Part shown: one piece after another, positions 7,116 to 15,973 of the stretch
How positions within the stretch are numbered: the stretch's first letter is position 1
Layout: every line of letters starts with the position of its first letter
Origin: Ruminococcaceae bacterium UBA945
GTDB taxonomy: Bacteria > Bacillota > Clostridia > Oscillospirales > Acutalibacteraceae
Assembly (NCBI GenBank): GCA_002293315.1
Contig: DBCZ01000065.1
Coordinates: 5,574 to 27,429 of the forward strand
Direction of reading: 5' to 3'
Length of the DNA stretch: 21,856 nt
Translations under genes and position numbers: made by a program
The notes under the pieces: model-generated
Seen by the model: only the letters and a program-made list of their open reading frames with translations
Database searches by the model: none
What the model was told of the DNA's origin: nothing

Positions 7116-7145
7116 AAAAATCCCCCTGAAAAGGGGGATTTTTTG
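7116..7145. terminator. Bidirectional intrinsic terminator
   Basis: AAAAATCCCCC, TGAA loop and GGGGGATTTTTT form a stem of about 10 bp flanked by A and T tracts, so it can end transcription in both directions. It lies between the + strand membrane protein gene (stop at 7107) and the convergent giant surface protein gene (stop at 7156). Confidence 0.9.
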
Positions 7146-7155
7146 ATTCTCAAAT

Positions 7156-7720
7156 CTATGCCCTCATCAGTTCCAGAAGCCTGTGAAGCATGGCTGCCGC
7201 TTCCGCGCGTGTGGCAAAGCCGCGCGGGTCAATTACGTCATTTCCCTTGCCCATGATTACTCCGAGCTTGTTGAGAATCTGCACGGCGTTCTTCGCATAA
7301 TCGGAAATCTCATTTTCATCTGCAAATATTTCATATTCTCCGCCGACATCATATTCATATCCGATGAAATCTATGTATCTCATCAGCATAACGGCGAAAT
7401 CCTGCCGCGAAATATTCCTCTCAGGCGCGAACAAGCCGCCGCCGATTCCATATGCTATTCCGTTTTCCGCCGCCCATATGACCGCGTCAGTATAATACTT
7501 TCCTTCGGCCACATCGGTGAACGGGTTCTCACCGCCTACGGGGCTTCCCGCTTCTCTCCACAGAACCGTCGTGAGCATTGCGCGGGTCATGAGCATATTC
7601 GGGGCAAACGTGATTTCATCTGTGCCTAGGAAAAGTCCGTTCATCACGACATATTCCACATCTTCATAGAACCAGTCGGTCGGCATTATGTCAGAAAACG
7701 GGTTCAGCCAAGGTGTGGGA
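7156..7720 (-). other. Three C-terminal SLH domains of the surface protein
   Basis: Three consecutive modules of about 55-60 residues: FSDIMPTDWFYEDVEYVV with TRAM; FTDVAEGKYYTDAVIWAA with SRQD; and ISDYAKNAVQILNKLGV with TRAE. Each has the family layout of F/I-x-D followed by W/Y-x-x-x-A/V and an (S/T)R-x-(D/E/M) motif. The TRAE-type motif is the pyruvyl-polymer binding determinant in characterised SLH proteins. Confidence 0.88.
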
Positions 7721-10700
7721 GGAAATGCAGGCGGAATCGTGCCCCACTCGGCATATAGTGTGATGTCAGACTGTACTTCGGAAGCAAAATCATACGGTGA
7801 GGTCAGCCCCTCGTCCGCATGCCAGTTATAAACCGTCTCGCCTTCCTGACGGGAAGAGCTCGGCTTTCTCGCCGTTTGCCCCTCTCTCACCAGTTGTGCG
7901 GGAACAGCAGTTCCGCCGTTCGTCTCATAATTCACAGTGTAATACTGCTCTCTGAATCCCGCATACAGCGCAAAGCTGCCGGTAAGACTATCAGGTAAAA
8001 TGTCATTTGCAAAGTCCCAGGGCTGGGTCAGCTCTTTATCCCTGTACCAATGCCCGTCAAAGGTATAGCCGTAATGTGTGGGCGACAGATTCGGGTCGGC
8101 GATAATTTCCCCCTTTTCGCCGTGGTTCAAGTAAATTTCCGTATCATCCACGGAATCCAGCCAGCGAATCTCTATCTGTTCGGGGACGGCGTCCCATGCG
8201 GCATACAGCCTGTCGAACATCTGTCGCGGGGTATAGGAGGTGTCAGCATAATGGATATTCTCACGATCGGCTACCAGATTGCCGTTCGCATCCGGCGTAG
8301 CGCTTTCTCCCCAGCCGAAAAAATTGAAGCCTTGGCGAGAGGCGCCTCTCAGGTCAATTTGGCCTGATGTAGTATGCGGGTTTATGCCACCATATTCACC
8401 TCCAAGCGGGAAAAAGAAAACATATTGGAAGCTGATTTTCGGCATGGCGAACAGGGAGAGGGGGCCGGTGCTGCCCTTTGCAATTTTGTCGTCAGTTAAG
8501 ATGTTTTGATATGTGTGGTCTGTGTACCAGGCGAGGTGAGTGAAATTTGTGCCCGTGTAGTCTGCCCTTTCCAGTTGTATTTCGTCCTCCACTGTGTAAG
8601 TGTCCGGATTATCGCCCTTGCCCGCCGCCAGCGGGGTGTGGTAGACGATGGGGTATTCTATAAGTTCCCATTCGGCAAGCAGAGTGACATCTCCGGCCAC
8701 CACCTCATTATTCTCGTCGAATAGCGGAAGAGATGTAATCAGTTCAGTGCTGCCCAAATTAACAGGAGGCGTGCTGTTAACGAAACTCCAACCCTCAAAA
8801 CGGTACCCTGTCTTTGTCGGCTCATTCAGCGTCACGCTGTTTTCCAGCGTGTATTTATTCGGGTTATCCGCATTATTCTGGCCGCCTTCTAAGCTATAAT
8901 TGACATCATACTGCGTAAATGTCCACCTTGCGTGAAGCACATACGGTTTCTCTTCGCCGCCCAATGCCGCCTTGATGCGCTGTGCGTCAAGATAAATCAT
9001 CTTTTGGGTGAACTCCGCGTCCTCATACCAGCCTTCAAAGCTCGCTCCCTTTTTAGTCGGTGCTTCAAGCATGATAGGCCTTGCATTACCGCTGACGACA
9101 GAGGGGTTCGCCATGCTGTTTTCCCCGCCGTTCAGCTCATAGTGTACGGCATACACCTCGTCTTCGATTGTACCCGCTCGGATAATCAGAGGCTCGGATA
9201 CCGCAAGCTTCCCCGGTATACCCGCTCCCTGAGCGGAAATGTAAACAGCCGCAAGATTATAAGTGCCCGCTTCCGGGGGCGTCCATTCATAGGTCACCTC
9301 ACCGTTTTCCGGCGTAAGGCCGTCTGTAAGCTTTGTCTCCGCACCGCCGTCCTTGCGGTAATACAGTGCCACCGAGCCGTCGCCGATATTCGGCAGGCTT
9401 GTATGGCTCACCTGCGCCTTCAGATATGCTTTGCCGTCGGCGGGCAGGAAGTATTCGCCGCTGTCTTCGCGCTGCAAATCCCCGCTTGTACCCTGTGCGC
9501 TGAGTGCGACGGAATAACGCGGGTCTGCGCCTATATGAACCGTTGCCGCACGCGAAATCACCGTCTGAGACGGCGCGGGATTAACAAACGGGTTGGCATT
9601 ATTCCGTTTGGCTGTGACTATGCAGCGGTATCTGTCTCCGTCTGCCGTCGCTGTCTCCAGCTCGGCAGTATATGTCGCTCCATCGGCGCCGTCGATATTC
9701 TCCCACTCTCCGATATAGCCGTCTCCCGCATTATATTTCTGCCACTGGTAGTATATCGTCTCATCCATCGCGGTATTGGAGGCGGATACGGTAAAATCAT
9801 GGTTGAAAGTAAGCTCGGGCGTGTCTTTATAGACATCAGCCGGCGTCGCCGGGTTCACTGTCAGCTTTCCGGCACTCGCAGCGGTTGCGGTCAACCGCTC
9901 TGAAATGCCGCCGTCGTGTCCGTCGCCCGAAATAGGCTTGAATGCAAAGTCATAGGTGGCAGCAGGGGTTAATTCACCCGCAATTATGAAATTCCTTTCC
10001 AGCGCGTTCACTGTTCCGAGAGAGTGATAATCGCCTGCCGACGCACCCGCGTTTTTATAGAACACATCATATTGCTTCGCAAGCCTGTATTCTGTCTCCT
10101 TTGGCCGTTGCCATGCAATTACCATAAAGGCCTTGCCGTTATTCTGCATGCCCGTTTCATATACATACGGGTTTTCCGGCGGTTTTGGCGGGACATCCGC
10201 CTTCGGCTCCACAATGAAGCCTGTGGTGAGCAGCGCACCGCTGCCCGCGCAAGGCCAAATGCCCATCGTCGTCTGGAAGCCGTATTCGCCGTATCCGCTC
10301 GGCAGATGGTTGACCGATGCACCGGTACCGATATCAACGGAGAATCCGGTGTGTAAATCAAAGCTGCTGCTGCCGCCGGTCACAACCCCGTAGTCCAATC
10401 CACCGCTGAGGTCAACCAAAATGGCAAGTTCTCCCTCCACCTTGTTCAAAACAGCGAGACTATAATCCAGACCCACCGTTACTCCTCCGCTCAGATCCCC
10501 TGAGCCGGAAAAGTCCACCTGATTGGTGACATCGTTCGCCGCGATTACCTTTGGGTGTGATACCATTTTGAGAACCGAATTGTAATACTCAATATCGCTG
10601 AATCTGCTTTTGTATGTGGTGGGGTCGCCCACAGTAAAGTCATAGGCGCTCATATCAATTTTACCCGTACCCAGCGTATGCTTGGTATAGGCGGCATTAT

Positions 10701-13086
10701 ATTGCTCCATGGTTATCAGCGAAAATGTAGGAGAATAAGGTACATGCATCTTATATTTGTGCCAGCCTGCGGGGATTGTGTCCCCGGGCTTGAAGATAGT
10801 CCCTTTTTCGTCCTGTACGACGCTGCTGCCCGTCTGTTTCTTATATTCCCGCACCAGCTCATCTGTCAGCGTGAAATCAGCCAGCCACACATTGTATTCG
10901 TAGGTGACCATCGGCGTGGCATAAACCAGCACATGGTTTTTGTCGCCCGGTGCGCTGTAGGTTTGCGTGTTACCGACAGAAAGCTCGCCTTGAATATCCA
11001 TACCGGCGGTAAGCGCGGCGCTGAAATCAATGCCAATCCCGCTTTTCACGCCGTTGTCAAACAATGAAAACCCTGCCATTGCGCTCACCGAGAAGGTTAT
11101 GCCGGCCGAGGTGGTGAAGCTGCCGCCTGCCGAAGCATTCAGCGTATTGCCCACAGAGAAGCTGACATCACCTACGCCGCCTTCATAGGGCAGTTCCTTC
11201 CAATGAGGCACGGCGGGCAGTGCCACCAAAGCGTTTGGCGCGCTCCAGCCGTAGCTCTTTCCTTCATAACTGTAAACCGCCCGGTTTGCCGTGTCGTCAA
11301 TCCTTGCCAGTGAAAGGAAGGTGCCGCTGCCGTTTGCGTCTCGGCGATAAAGGTATTGGTAGTTGGTGTCCATCTGCCGCACAACATTGCTTTCCGTCCA
11401 TATCCAAGTTATATTGGCGTCCACCACCGCGTTTGGGTGGTTGTAATTATCATGCCACACCAGCGCAATTTGCTGGCTGCCCTGGCGGTTTGCGGCAAAG
11501 CGGCCGGAAACCGCATGACTTACGGTTATCGCACTGGGGCTCATCCTCATTTCAAGATGCTTTACAAGTGAGCCTCCGGCAAGCTTTTCCAGCTCGCCCG
11601 CATCCTTCTTCACATCGGCCGCCCCGCGGAAACTGAGCACTGCACCCTCAAGGAAAAGATAGTCGTCCGCGGTAAGCTCACTCAGCTTTGCCGCAGCCAG
11701 TGCCACAGGCTCGCTCATGGCGTAGCCGCTGTCCTGAGCCATCACTTTTCTTACATCGCCCGCAGGCGTAAATTCCAGTGGTTTTGTGTAGGCCATTTGG
11801 TAAATCTTGTCTGCTTCATTATATACCAGCAGGTTGACGCAATATTTCGTGAAAGCATGCAGCGAAGGCGTTGTAGACGTGTCAGCGGGGTTTTTCCATG
11901 TGTCCGCATAGCCCGCCACCACCAGCTCTCCTGTGCCGTCTCCGTTCACATCGGCCTCTGTGGCATTCGGAAAGCGCATATAATAGTCGCCATAGTTCAA
12001 ATGGTCAAGGAACTCCCGCGTCATATTTCCATTTTGCTCCCTTTTGTACAGCGCCAGTGCGGGCTGGGGGCTGTGACCTCGGTAGTTTTTATCGGTGCTG
12101 CGCGGCAAGCAGGCCGTTATTGCGAGGCTGTCGTGCCCTGCAAGGTCTGTGGTGGCAAGAGCGACGATAGGCAGATTCCACCCGGTGAAGCTGAAGCGGT
12201 ACTGCATGGGGTCGCTTGGCGTGGCAAGGTCATTCAACACAATTTTTTCCCCTAATGTGATGCCGCCGGTTTCGCTTACATCGAAGATTTGAATATAGGG
12301 TTCGCTGAAATTCGGCACATAAACGGCCAGTTCTTCCACGCCGTCACCGTTGTAATCACCGGCCGCCACTGCATTGAGCCCCTGCGCGGCGCGCACGTCC
12401 AGCTTGCCGATGCTATCGCCGGAGTCGGCCAGCTTGATATGATAGTCATTGCGGGTGGTGTGTGCGCCCCTAACAGGGTCATAAACCCTCGTCTTCACGG
12501 CCAGATAGCTGGTCTTTTTAGCGTGGCTTACCCCTGAATCTTTACCCGTCAGCAAGATGGCTTCGCAAAGAACTGACGGCTTGCCGCCGGAGCCATCCCC
12601 ATTCGGGCCCATGTCCAGCGACACGGAATTGAGCGTGCGGTACTCCGCTTCCGTAACGCCGGAGATACCCTCATAGCTGCCACCGTCCTTTGAAGGAGCG
12701 GCGTCCAGATAGCCTGCTGCGTGATTGCCGCTGATAGTAGCCGCCTGCTTGCTGAGCCGCGGCATCGCATCATATACCGCATAGCTGCCGCTGTGCGACT
12801 TGCTCTTGTTCATGTAGCCCACATAGAGCCGGCTCATCGACGCGCTTTTATAATCTTCAAGCGGATGCTCTGAAGACTCAAACGCCTCCTGCTCAGGCAA
12901 GGATTGAAACCCGAAATCTTTATACGCCTCATCCGAGAGTGCGTTCTCCGGCGTTGCGGCTCCTTTGGTCTGCCGAACAAACTCCTCCTGCCCTGCCGCC
13001 ACAGCGGATACTGGAGGCAGCATTGTAAAAATCAGCGATATTGCGATTAAAGACGCAACGAGCCTTTTGCAGAAAATCAATTTCAT
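7156..13086 (-). CDS. Giant secreted multidomain surface protein with FG-GAP-like, Fn3/Ig-like, Flg_new and SLH domains
   Basis: The protein has 1976 residues. The start at 13086 is set by GGAGGGG just upstream and gives a clean signal peptide (MKLIFCKRL, hydrophobic core, cleavage probable after A-x-A near residue 31). Domains in order: FG-GAP/VCBS-like repeats with calcium-loop motifs DYNGDG (about 242) and DVNGDG (about 377); a Gly/Ser-rich alternating beta segment (635-710) and a second one (855-957); an Fn3-like domain (962-1072); an Ig-like domain with YYQWQ (1075-1178); a further Ig-like domain (1185-1295); six Listeria-Bacteroides (Flg_new) repeats (1305-1780), recognised by Y-x-V-x-Y-x-x-x-G-G and GYxFxGW strings; and three SLH domains (1790-1976) with TRAM, SRQD and TRAE motifs. 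SLH domains bind pyruvylated wall polymer, so it should be displayed on the cell surface. No catalytic motif is recognised; adhesion or substrate binding is likely. It is a single-gene transcript, divergent from a LuxR-type regulator. Confidence 0.9.
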   Translation of the reverse strand: MKLIFCKRLVASLIAISLIFTMLPPVSAVAAGQEEFVRQTKGAATPENALSDEAYKDFGFQSLPEQEAFESSEHPLEDYKSASMSRLYVGYMNKSKSHSGSYAVYDAMPRLSKQAATISGNHAAGYLDAAPSKDGGSYEGISGVTEAEYRTLNSVSLDMGPNGDGSGGKPSVLCEAILLTGKDSGVSHAKKTSYLAVKTRVYDPVRGAHTTRNDYHIKLADSGDSIGKLDVRAAQGLNAVAAGDYNGDGVEELAVYVPNFSEPYIQIFDVSETGGITLGEKIVLNDLATPSDPMQYRFSFTGWNLPIVALATTDLAGHDSLAITACLPRSTDKNYRGHSPQPALALYKREQNGNMTREFLDHLNYGDYYMRFPNATEADVNGDGTGELVVAGYADTWKNPADTSTTPSLHAFTKYCVNLLVYNEADKIYQMAYTKPLEFTPAGDVRKVMAQDSGYAMSEPVALAAAKLSELTADDYLFLEGAVLSFRGAADVKKDAGELEKLAGGSLVKHLEMRMSPSAITVSHAVSGRFAANRQGSQQIALVWHDNYNHPNAVVDANITWIWTESNVVRQMDTNYQYLYRRDANGSGTFLSLARIDDTANRAVYSYEGKSYGWSAPNALVALPAVPHWKELPYEGGVGDVSFSVGNTLNASAGGSFTTSAGITFSVSAMAGFSLFDNGVKSGIGIDFSAALTAGMDIQGELSVGNTQTYSAPGDKNHVLVYATPMVTYEYNVWLADFTLTDELVREYKKQTGSSVVQDEKGTIFKPGDTIPAGWHKYKMHVPYSPTFSLITMEQYNAAYTKHTLGTGKIDMSAYDFTVGDPTTYKSRFSDIEYYNSVLKMVSHPKVIAANDVTNQVDFSGSGDLSGGVTVGLDYSLAVLNKVEGELAILVDLSGGLDYGVVTGGSSSFDLHTGFSVDIGTGASVNHLPSGYGEYGFQTTMGIWPCAGSGALLTTGFIVEPKADVPPKPPENPYVYETGMQNNGKAFMVIAWQRPKETEYRLAKQYDVFYKNAGASAGDYHSLGTVNALERNFIIAGELTPAATYDFAFKPISGDGHDGGISERLTATAASAGKLTVNPATPADVYKDTPELTFNHDFTVSASNTAMDETIYYQWQKYNAGDGYIGEWENIDGADGATYTAELETATADGDRYRCIVTAKRNNANPFVNPAPSQTVISRAATVHIGADPRYSVALSAQGTSGDLQREDSGEYFLPADGKAYLKAQVSHTSLPNIGDGSVALYYRKDGGAETKLTDGLTPENGEVTYEWTPPEAGTYNLAAVYISAQGAGIPGKLAVSEPLIIRAGTIEDEVYAVHYELNGGENSMANPSVVSGNARPIMLEAPTKKGASFEGWYEDAEFTQKMIYLDAQRIKAALGGEEKPYVLHARWTFTQYDVNYSLEGGQNNADNPNKYTLENSVTLNEPTKTGYRFEGWSFVNSTPPVNLGSTELITSLPLFDENNEVVAGDVTLLAEWELIEYPIVYHTPLAAGKGDNPDTYTVEDEIQLERADYTGTNFTHLAWYTDHTYQNILTDDKIAKGSTGPLSLFAMPKISFQYVFFFPLGGEYGGINPHTTSGQIDLRGASRQGFNFFGWGESATPDANGNLVADRENIHYADTSYTPRQMFDRLYAAWDAVPEQIEIRWLDSVDDTEIYLNHGEKGEIIADPNLSPTHYGYTFDGHWYRDKELTQPWDFANDILPDSLTGSFALYAGFREQYYTVNYETNGGTAVPAQLVREGQTARKPSSSRQEGETVYNWHADEGLTSPYDFASEVQSDITLYAEWGTIPPAFPPTPWLNPFSDIMPTDWFYEDVEYVVMNGLFLGTDEITFAPNMLMTRAMLTTVLWREAGSPVGGENPFTDVAEGKYYTDAVIWAAENGIAYGIGGGLFAPERNISRQDFAVMLMRYIDFIGYEYDVGGEYEIFADENEISDYAKNAVQILNKLGVIMGKGNDVIDPRGFATRAEAAAMLHRLLELMRA
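7740..9165 (-). repeat. Six tandem Listeria-Bacteroides (Flg_new/InlB B-type) repeats within the surface protein
   Basis: At protein level, six modules of about 70-85 residues begin YAVHYELNGG, YDVNYSLEGG, YPIVYHTPLA, YVFFFPLGGE, IEIRWLDSVD and YTVNYETNGG. Most have a central G-x-x-F-x-G-W or equivalent and end in L-Y-A-x-W/F. The third to fifth are strongly diverged. At DNA level they are not near-identical, so they are old duplications rather than recent expansion. Confidence 0.8.
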
Positions 13087-13190
13087 CTTTTTCCCCTCCG
13101 ATAAAATTATTTCCATGTTTATCATCGCGATATTATGAAATACCTAAGCATATCATATCATTTCACGCAAAAGAATAAAATCATACGGTA

Positions 13191-13236
13191 TGAGGTTTTT
13201 GAGAAAAGTTTCTCTTTATATGTTATAATAACCTCA
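13191..13236. repeat. Nested inverted repeats in the divergent regulatory region
   Basis: Outer arms TGAGGTT (13191-13197) and AACCTCA (13230-13236) are perfect complements. Inside them GAGAAA (13201-13206) and TTTCTC (13209-13214) form a second perfect-arm repeat with a 2-base centre. A TATAAT (13224-13229) lies between the inner repeat and the right outer arm, with TTGAGA at 13199-13204 as a poor -35 (19-base spacer). The arrangement suits a regulator binding site for one or both divergent genes. Confidence 0.45.
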
Positions 13237-13312
13237 CGAAACAAAACGAAATCAAAAGATTTCTGTGTTTCGGAGAACATTGAATTGCGAACTAATGTTT
13301 TTTCGCCTTCGG

Positions 13313-13335
13313 CGACAATGTTGTCGTGATATAAT
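13313..13335 (+). promoter_or_regulatory. Extended -10 promoter of the LuxR-type regulator with abutting palindrome
   Basis: TGATATAAT (13327-13335) is an extended -10 located 33 bases before the start codon. Immediately upstream lies CGACAA-TG-TTGTCG (13313-13326), a perfect-arm 14-base inverted repeat. No good -35 exists, which suits activator-dependent or autoregulated transcription. The bases just before it (TCGCC-TTC-GGCGA, 13303-13315) can also fold. Confidence 0.55.
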
Positions 13336-13367
13336 ATATTCAAAGTAAGTTGACAGGAGGCAAAGCC

Positions 13368-15926
13368 ATGCCGCAAAAGAACATCCCAAGTTTTCTGAGC
13401 GACAAGTTCACTCCCGCAAGATTGCCGCAGATATGTGCGTCGCGTAAAGATTTGCTGAAGCATTTCAACGAGGCGGCTCAAGACGGCTTTGCTTTTGTGT
13501 GCGCACCAGGCGGCAGCGGCAAAACCGTGTCAACACTGCTGTGGCTGAAGCAGAGCGCGCGCACTCCAGTGTGGATTGGTCTTGATGCCTATGATAACTC
13601 GCCGTCTGTTTTTTACAAACAGCTCGCCACAGGTCTTTTTTCACTTCAGCCTCACAATGAAAATATGCGCCGCGTCTTGACGGACGAGGCTTTTTCCGCG
13701 TCGCCCGTTGAACACACAGTCTCTCTTTTGAGCGAGATGCGCCCGGAGGACGGCAGCTATGCGCTTATATTGGACGACTTCCATCTCATAACAAACGCAG
13801 GGATATTGAAGTCTCTGCCACTAATCCTGCGTCGCTTGCCGCACTCATTCGTCTGTTTTATCCTTTCGCGCGGCGAGGCGCCGAACGAGCTTCTGCCATT
13901 TTTCCATGACGCTGAGAAAGACATAATATCCGGCAGTCTTCTGCGCTTTTCCGAGGCGGAAATCATGCAGTATTTCCGGTTGCGCGGCCGCTTCACGACG
14001 CCTGAGGAAGCAAAGGCCGCCTATATGGCTACAGACGGCTGGGCTATCGGCATCAACACCATTATTATGTCTGACGGATTCTCCGCGGACGGCAAAGTGG
14101 ATTTTGCCCGCCTGTTCAGTCAGCTCGCGTGGAATAACTGGGATACGTCACTCCGAGACTTCTGCATGCGCACCTCAATCGCGAACGAGTTTGATTCAGA
14201 GCTTGCCGCCGCGCTGTCCGGCCGCGACGATGCTCTCTCCCTGATGGAAGCTTTGAGCAGCTCCAATGCCTTTTTAAGCCGCCTGTATGGCGATACATAC
14301 CGCTATCACCACTTGTTTCAGGAGTTCCTGCATACGCAGCTCGAGGAGTCCGGTAGTGACGCGGCCGCTCTCTTCGAAACCGCCGCGATGTATTACAAGG
14401 ATAAGGGCAATTATTCTCTCGCCTTGCGTTACTGGCTGCAAAGCGGCAATTATAAAGGCATAGACAGTTTTTTATTCCTCTTCCTGTTTCGCGGACACAA
14501 GAACGGCGTGGCCGATTATGCTGACTTTCTGCACGGCTTTTTCGCACAGGCTTTGCCGGAGCGCGCCTGCCGTGAGGCACCTGTGCTGCATGTCCTGTAT
14601 GCGTGGTATTACTACCTCACCAGCCGCCACAAGGAATATGCGAAGCATATGGATGCTATCATCAAAAATCTTCCGCACATCGCAAAGGCGGGCAATGAGT
14701 TTGTGGAGTTCGCCATGCTTGCATTTCATGTGGATTACCGAAAAAGCCTTAAAACTCAGTTTACGATGTTTCATATCTTTGGCGGAGTGCTCAAACGCTT
14801 CACAACAGAAGGGCTTGCCACCAATATCGCTTCCTTCACACATAATCTCCCATATATGCACCGCAGTAACCGTGATTATTCCGAAGCAGCTCTGAGCGAT
14901 AAAATCATAGACACGTTTGCTCACACCTTCGCGCCCCTCCTCGGCCCTGAGTGGCTGTATCTGCGCGATACCGCGCTTGCCGGTTTTTCCTATGAGCGCA
15001 ATCTGCCGGAAAAGGCATTGGAGGAAAACACGAGAGTCCTCAGCACGGTCACCAAGGACAATAAACCTGACGGGCGCATTTGTATGATGGTATTGCAGCA
15101 CAGCATTCTCTGGCAGCTGGGACGTTATTCCGACGCAAAGGAGGTCATGGAGAGGCTGGGCGCGTTTGTCAATGACTCCGCCCCATATTTCACCCCCAAC
15201 CTCACTGCGTACCGCGCAAAGCTGGCTATGTTTGACGGTGACAATGCCTCGGGCAAAGACTGGCTGGACTCCTACTACGTCACCGACACAGAGCATATCG
15301 AATTCTTCCGCTCCTTCCAGCACTTTGTCACCGCGAGAGCGTATATTGCAATGGGTGAGACACAAAAAGCCCTGCATTATCTGCTGCTGCTCAAAGACTT
15401 CGGCAAGAACCTTGCCCGCCCTCTAGACAGATGTGAAGCAGGCGTAATTCTTGCGGCGCTGTACTGGACGCTTGACCGAAAAGCCGAGGCTGTCGCCGAA
15501 ATGAACGAAGCTTTGGAGATCTTGCAGCCCTACGGCTTTATACGGGTCGCGGCTGACGAAGGTGCCGCCGTGGTTCCTGTCTTGAAGCGTATTCTTAACA
15601 GCATCGGTGAGAAGGATTACCGCGGCTCGCTTAATCGTGCTTTTGTCAGCGAAGTGATGCTGGCGGCACACAGCTTTGGAGCTGCGCACAAGGGCTACAT
15701 GAGCGGAGCTTCAAAGAAAAGCGGCAGACCCGTAAAGCTCTCAAGGCAGCAGTCGCATATGCTGGAGCTGCTCTCAAAAGGCTATAAAAACGCCGAGATT
15801 TCAGATATGACAGGGCTTTCAATCCCGACAATCAAAACACACACCTCCCTCGCATATAAAAAACTGGAGGTGAACAATGCCATGGATGCTGTGCTGAAGG
15901 CGCGGGAGCTTAAGCTTATAGAATAA
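13368..15926 (+). CDS. MalT/LAL-type LuxR-family transcriptional regulator (ATPase + C-terminal HTH)
   Basis: This 852-residue protein starts at ATG 13368, with AGGAGG at 13355-13360; a TTG at 13350 in the same frame overlaps that ribosome binding site and is rejected. An N-terminal STAND-type ATPase domain has Walker A APGGSGKTVS (about residues 46-56) and Walker B ALILDDFH (about 130-138). A winged-helix and arm region follows, then a long helical, TPR-like sensor region (about 350-760), and finally a LuxR helix-turn-helix (about 788-852: KLSRQQSHMLELLSKGYKN...IPTIKTHTSLAYKKL). In MalT, inducer and ATP binding cause oligomerisation and activation of transcription. The inducer here is unknown. 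It is divergent from the giant surface protein across 281 bases, so that gene is the obvious candidate target. It is followed by a strong terminator. Confidence 0.92.
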   Translation: MPQKNIPSFLSDKFTPARLPQICASRKDLLKHFNEAAQDGFAFVCAPGGSGKTVSTLLWLKQSARTPVWIGLDAYDNSPSVFYKQLATGLFSLQPHNENMRRVLTDEAFSASPVEHTVSLLSEMRPEDGSYALILDDFHLITNAGILKSLPLILRRLPHSFVCFILSRGEAPNELLPFFHDAEKDIISGSLLRFSEAEIMQYFRLRGRFTTPEEAKAAYMATDGWAIGINTIIMSDGFSADGKVDFARLFSQLAWNNWDTSLRDFCMRTSIANEFDSELAAALSGRDDALSLMEALSSSNAFLSRLYGDTYRYHHLFQEFLHTQLEESGSDAAALFETAAMYYKDKGNYSLALRYWLQSGNYKGIDSFLFLFLFRGHKNGVADYADFLHGFFAQALPERACREAPVLHVLYAWYYYLTSRHKEYAKHMDAIIKNLPHIAKAGNEFVEFAMLAFHVDYRKSLKTQFTMFHIFGGVLKRFTTEGLATNIASFTHNLPYMHRSNRDYSEAALSDKIIDTFAHTFAPLLGPEWLYLRDTALAGFSYERNLPEKALEENTRVLSTVTKDNKPDGRICMMVLQHSILWQLGRYSDAKEVMERLGAFVNDSAPYFTPNLTAYRAKLAMFDGDNASGKDWLDSYYVTDTEHIEFFRSFQHFVTARAYIAMGETQKALHYLLLLKDFGKNLARPLDRCEAGVILAALYWTLDRKAEAVAEMNEALEILQPYGFIRVAADEGAAVVPVLKRILNSIGEKDYRGSLNRAFVSEVMLAAHSFGAAHKGYMSGASKKSGRPVKLSRQQSHMLELLSKGYKNAEISDMTGLSIPTIKTHTSLAYKKLEVNNAMDAVLKARELKLIE

Positions 15927-15939
15927 TACTGTAGAAACC

Positions 15940-15971
15940 GACCCCGGCTTAATAAGCCGGGGTCGCTTTTA
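15940..15971 (+). terminator. Intrinsic terminator of the LuxR-type regulator gene
   Basis: GACCCCGGCTTA and TAAGCCGGGGTC are perfect 12-base complementary arms separated by one A (15940-15964), followed by GCTTTT. It begins 14 bases after the regulator's stop codon. On the - strand the stem is followed only by GGTTTCT, so termination of the convergent glutamine synthetase gene here would be weaker. Confidence 0.9.
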
Positions 15972-15973
15972 TA

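Noticed and set aside
8932..9903. A 323-codon open frame on the + strand opposite the surface protein gene
   Set aside because: It is antisense to a protein with clear domains, has no ribosome binding site, is rich in Arg and Cys as expected for a shadow frame, and resembles no family.
13303..13315. TCGCC-TTC-GGCGA hairpin as a terminator
   Set aside because: The T tract lies before rather than after the stem on the + strand, and on the - strand the stem is followed by A residues.
13350..13355. TTGACA as a -35 box upstream of the LuxR-type regulator
   Set aside because: It overlaps the ribosome binding site, and any promoter using it would start inside the gene.
14472..15377. A 301-codon open frame on the - strand opposite the LuxR-type regulator
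   Set aside because: It is fully inside a convincing gene, with no start signals or recognisable motifs.
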